A stretch of 64,000 nt of DNA from DATAGZ01 sp036263455 (GTDB taxonomy: Bacteria > Pseudomonadota > Alphaproteobacteria > Dongiales > Dongiaceae), in assembly GCA_036263455.1 (NCBI GenBank), contig DATAGZ010000014.1, forward strand, positions 1 through 64,000. The letters are read 5' to 3'. Positions 62,855 through 64,000 of this stretch are shown here, piece by piece. The position numbers and the translations under genes are program-made. The stretch's first letter is position 1. Each line of letters opens with the position of its first letter. The notes under the pieces were generated by a model. That model was not told the origin of the DNA. It made no database searches and saw nothing but the letters and a program-made list of their open reading frames with translations.

Positions 62855-64000
62855 GATGACTGGCTACGGCGTCCTCGCACCGTCCGCAAAGATCCGGGTG
62901 AGCGACACTCTTTCCCACTTCGGGAAGGACTTTCCAGCAGCGCTCGCATTTTTGCCCCTCGGCGGCGGCCATACTGACAGCGATATGTTCGACGCCGGGC
63001 AGGCGGAATGCATCCGCAGGTGCTGGGCCGTGATGGATGGCCATTCCCGAGGTGATTGCCAGTGCGGCCAGATCGACCCCCGCCAGAACAGTGGGCCAAT
63101 CGCCGGCGAGATATAGGTGGGGCGCGGCCTGGAGCGAGGAGCCGATGCTCTTTTCGGCGCGCGCAACCTCGAGGGCCCCGGTGATCACGCCGCGCGCCTC
63201 GCGAATGCGCCGCCAGCGCTCCTCGAGCGCTTCGTCGCGCCATTCGGAAGGCAGTGCCGGGTAATCGCGCAAATGGACCGAATCTTCGTCTCCGGAGATA
63301 GGCCGATTCTGCCAGGCTTCCTCGGCGGTGAAACAGAGAATAGGCGCAAGCCAGGCACTCAAGCAGGAAAAGAGGTCGGCAAGCAGGGTGCGGGTGGCGC
63401 GCCGCTCCAGGCGGCGGGGATCGTCGCAATAGAGCGTGTCCTTGCGGATGTCGAAATAGAAGGCCGAAAGATCCCGAGTGCAGAACTGGTGGAGCGCCAC
63501 ATACATGTCATGGAAGTCGAAATTTTCGGCGGCCCGGCGTACGCGGCTATCGAGCCGCGCAAGTTCGCTGCGCATTAGCCGTTCCAGCTCGGGTAGCTCG
63601 GCATGCGCCAGGCGCTCTTCTTCCCGCCAGCCCTTCAATCCGCCCAAGAGATAGCGCAGCGTATTGCGCAGCTTGCGATAGGATTCGGCGGTATGTTTGA
63701 GGATCTCAGGTCCGATGCTGATATCCTCGGCGAAATCCGCGGCGACGATCCATAACCGCAGAATATCCGCTCCGTATTGAGTCATGACATCCTGAGGCGC
63801 CACGGTGTTGCCGAGCGATTTCGACATTTTCCGGTCGCGCTCGTCCAGGATGAAGCCATGGGTCAAAAGGGCGCGGAATGGCGCGCGCCCGCGTGTCCCG
63901 CAGGCCTCGAGCAGCGAGGAATGAAACCAGCCGCGATGCTGGTCCGACCCTTCGAGGTAAAGATCCGCGGGAGAATGCAGGAGAGGATTCTTCTCCAGCA
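62841..64000 (-). CDS. ileS: Isoleucyl-tRNA synthetase, C-terminal part (5' end outside)
   Basis: Only the last 386 codons are in the window. The frame enters from the right (ADLYLEGSDQHRGWFHSSLL) and includes KMSKSLGNTVAPQDV (KMSKS loop), YGADILRLWIVAADF, the anticodon-binding domain and the C-terminal zinc finger (KCERCWKVLPEV ... LCGRCEDAV). It charges tRNA-Ile; the HIGH motif lies outside. Coupled to lspA. Confidence 0.96.
   Translation of the reverse strand, partial: LEKNPLLHSPADLYLEGSDQHRGWFHSSLLEACGTRGRAPFRALLTHGFILDERDRKMSKSLGNTVAPQDVMTQYGADILRLWIVAADFAEDISIGPEILKHTAESYRKLRNTLRYLLGGLKGWREEERLAHAELPELERLMRSELARLDSRVRRAAENFDFHDMYVALHQFCTRDLSAFYFDIRKDTLYCDDPRRLERRATRTLLADLFSCLSAWLAPILCFTAEEAWQNRPISGDEDSVHLRDYPALPSEWRDEALEERWRRIREARGVITGALEVARAEKSIGSSLQAAPHLYLAGDWPTVLAGVDLAALAITSGMAIHHGPAPADAFRLPGVEHIAVSMAAAEGQKCERCWKVLPEVGKSVAHPDLCGRCEDAVASHHVPA

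Overview
The window looks like a chromosome segment of an alphaproteobacterium. The support is the gene order ileS-lspA-DUF3035 lipoprotein-two M16 peptidases, the mreB-mreC-mreD-PBP2-rodA block, the msrP/dps/argS types and the GC-rich coding style. The species cannot be named from sequence alone. It splits into an accessory left half (about 1-32,400) and a conserved housekeeping right half (32,413-64,000). The junction is a tRNA-Asn gene whose 3' end faces the accessory side.

Left half. Positions 1-4,300 hold an Rhs tip-and-immunity array: the end of an Rhs protein that enters from the left, carrying a SleB-like putative cell-wall hydrolase tip and a secreted immunity candidate; a displaced Rhs-core cassette with a glycine-rich tip and a two-helix membrane immunity candidate; a truncated Rhs/SleB-like remnant followed by a secreted AT-rich protein; and more Rhs debris. 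A 4,236-residue autotransporter follows (4,351-17,061). Next is a 3.87-kb IS1595-type element with 24-bp inverted ends and a perfect 8-bp target duplication (TTGATTAA). It carries five cargo genes, one of which looks Cas2/VapD-like. Beyond it are Rhs debris, a decayed Fic gene, an ECF-type sigma factor directly upstream of a RebB-like (R-body) gene broken by one in-frame stop, a secreted Cys-rich protein, and a second Rhs system. That system is split into two secreted proteins: a SpvB/FG-GAP/Rhs shell gene, and an Rhs-core/Hint/tip gene.

Right half. On the minus strand lie pyrF-membrane protein-trpF, with the trpF stop codon inside tRNA-Asn. Two trypsin-like lipoproteins follow, then an NDH-2/DoxX pair next to a four-cysteine DUF2282 (bufferin-type) peptide with no modification enzymes nearby, an MHS transporter, and argS with a homocysteine methyltransferase. 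The cell-shape operon mreB-mreC-mreD-mrdA-rodA runs rightward with overlapping start/stop codons. After it come a polytopic membrane protein, tRNA-Lys, aspartate aminotransferase-dps, msrP, a group IV ornithine/lysine decarboxylase, tRNA-Leu, a class A PBP, a Bcr/CflA exporter and the M16-M16-DUF3035-lspA-ileS cluster. ileS runs off the right edge.

The most unusual content is the Rhs tip/immunity array, the cargo-carrying IS1595-type element, the R-body remnant with its sigma factor, the two-gene secreted Rhs with a Hint domain, and the orphan bufferin-type peptide. No CRISPR array, rRNA, integrase or complete secretion system is visible.
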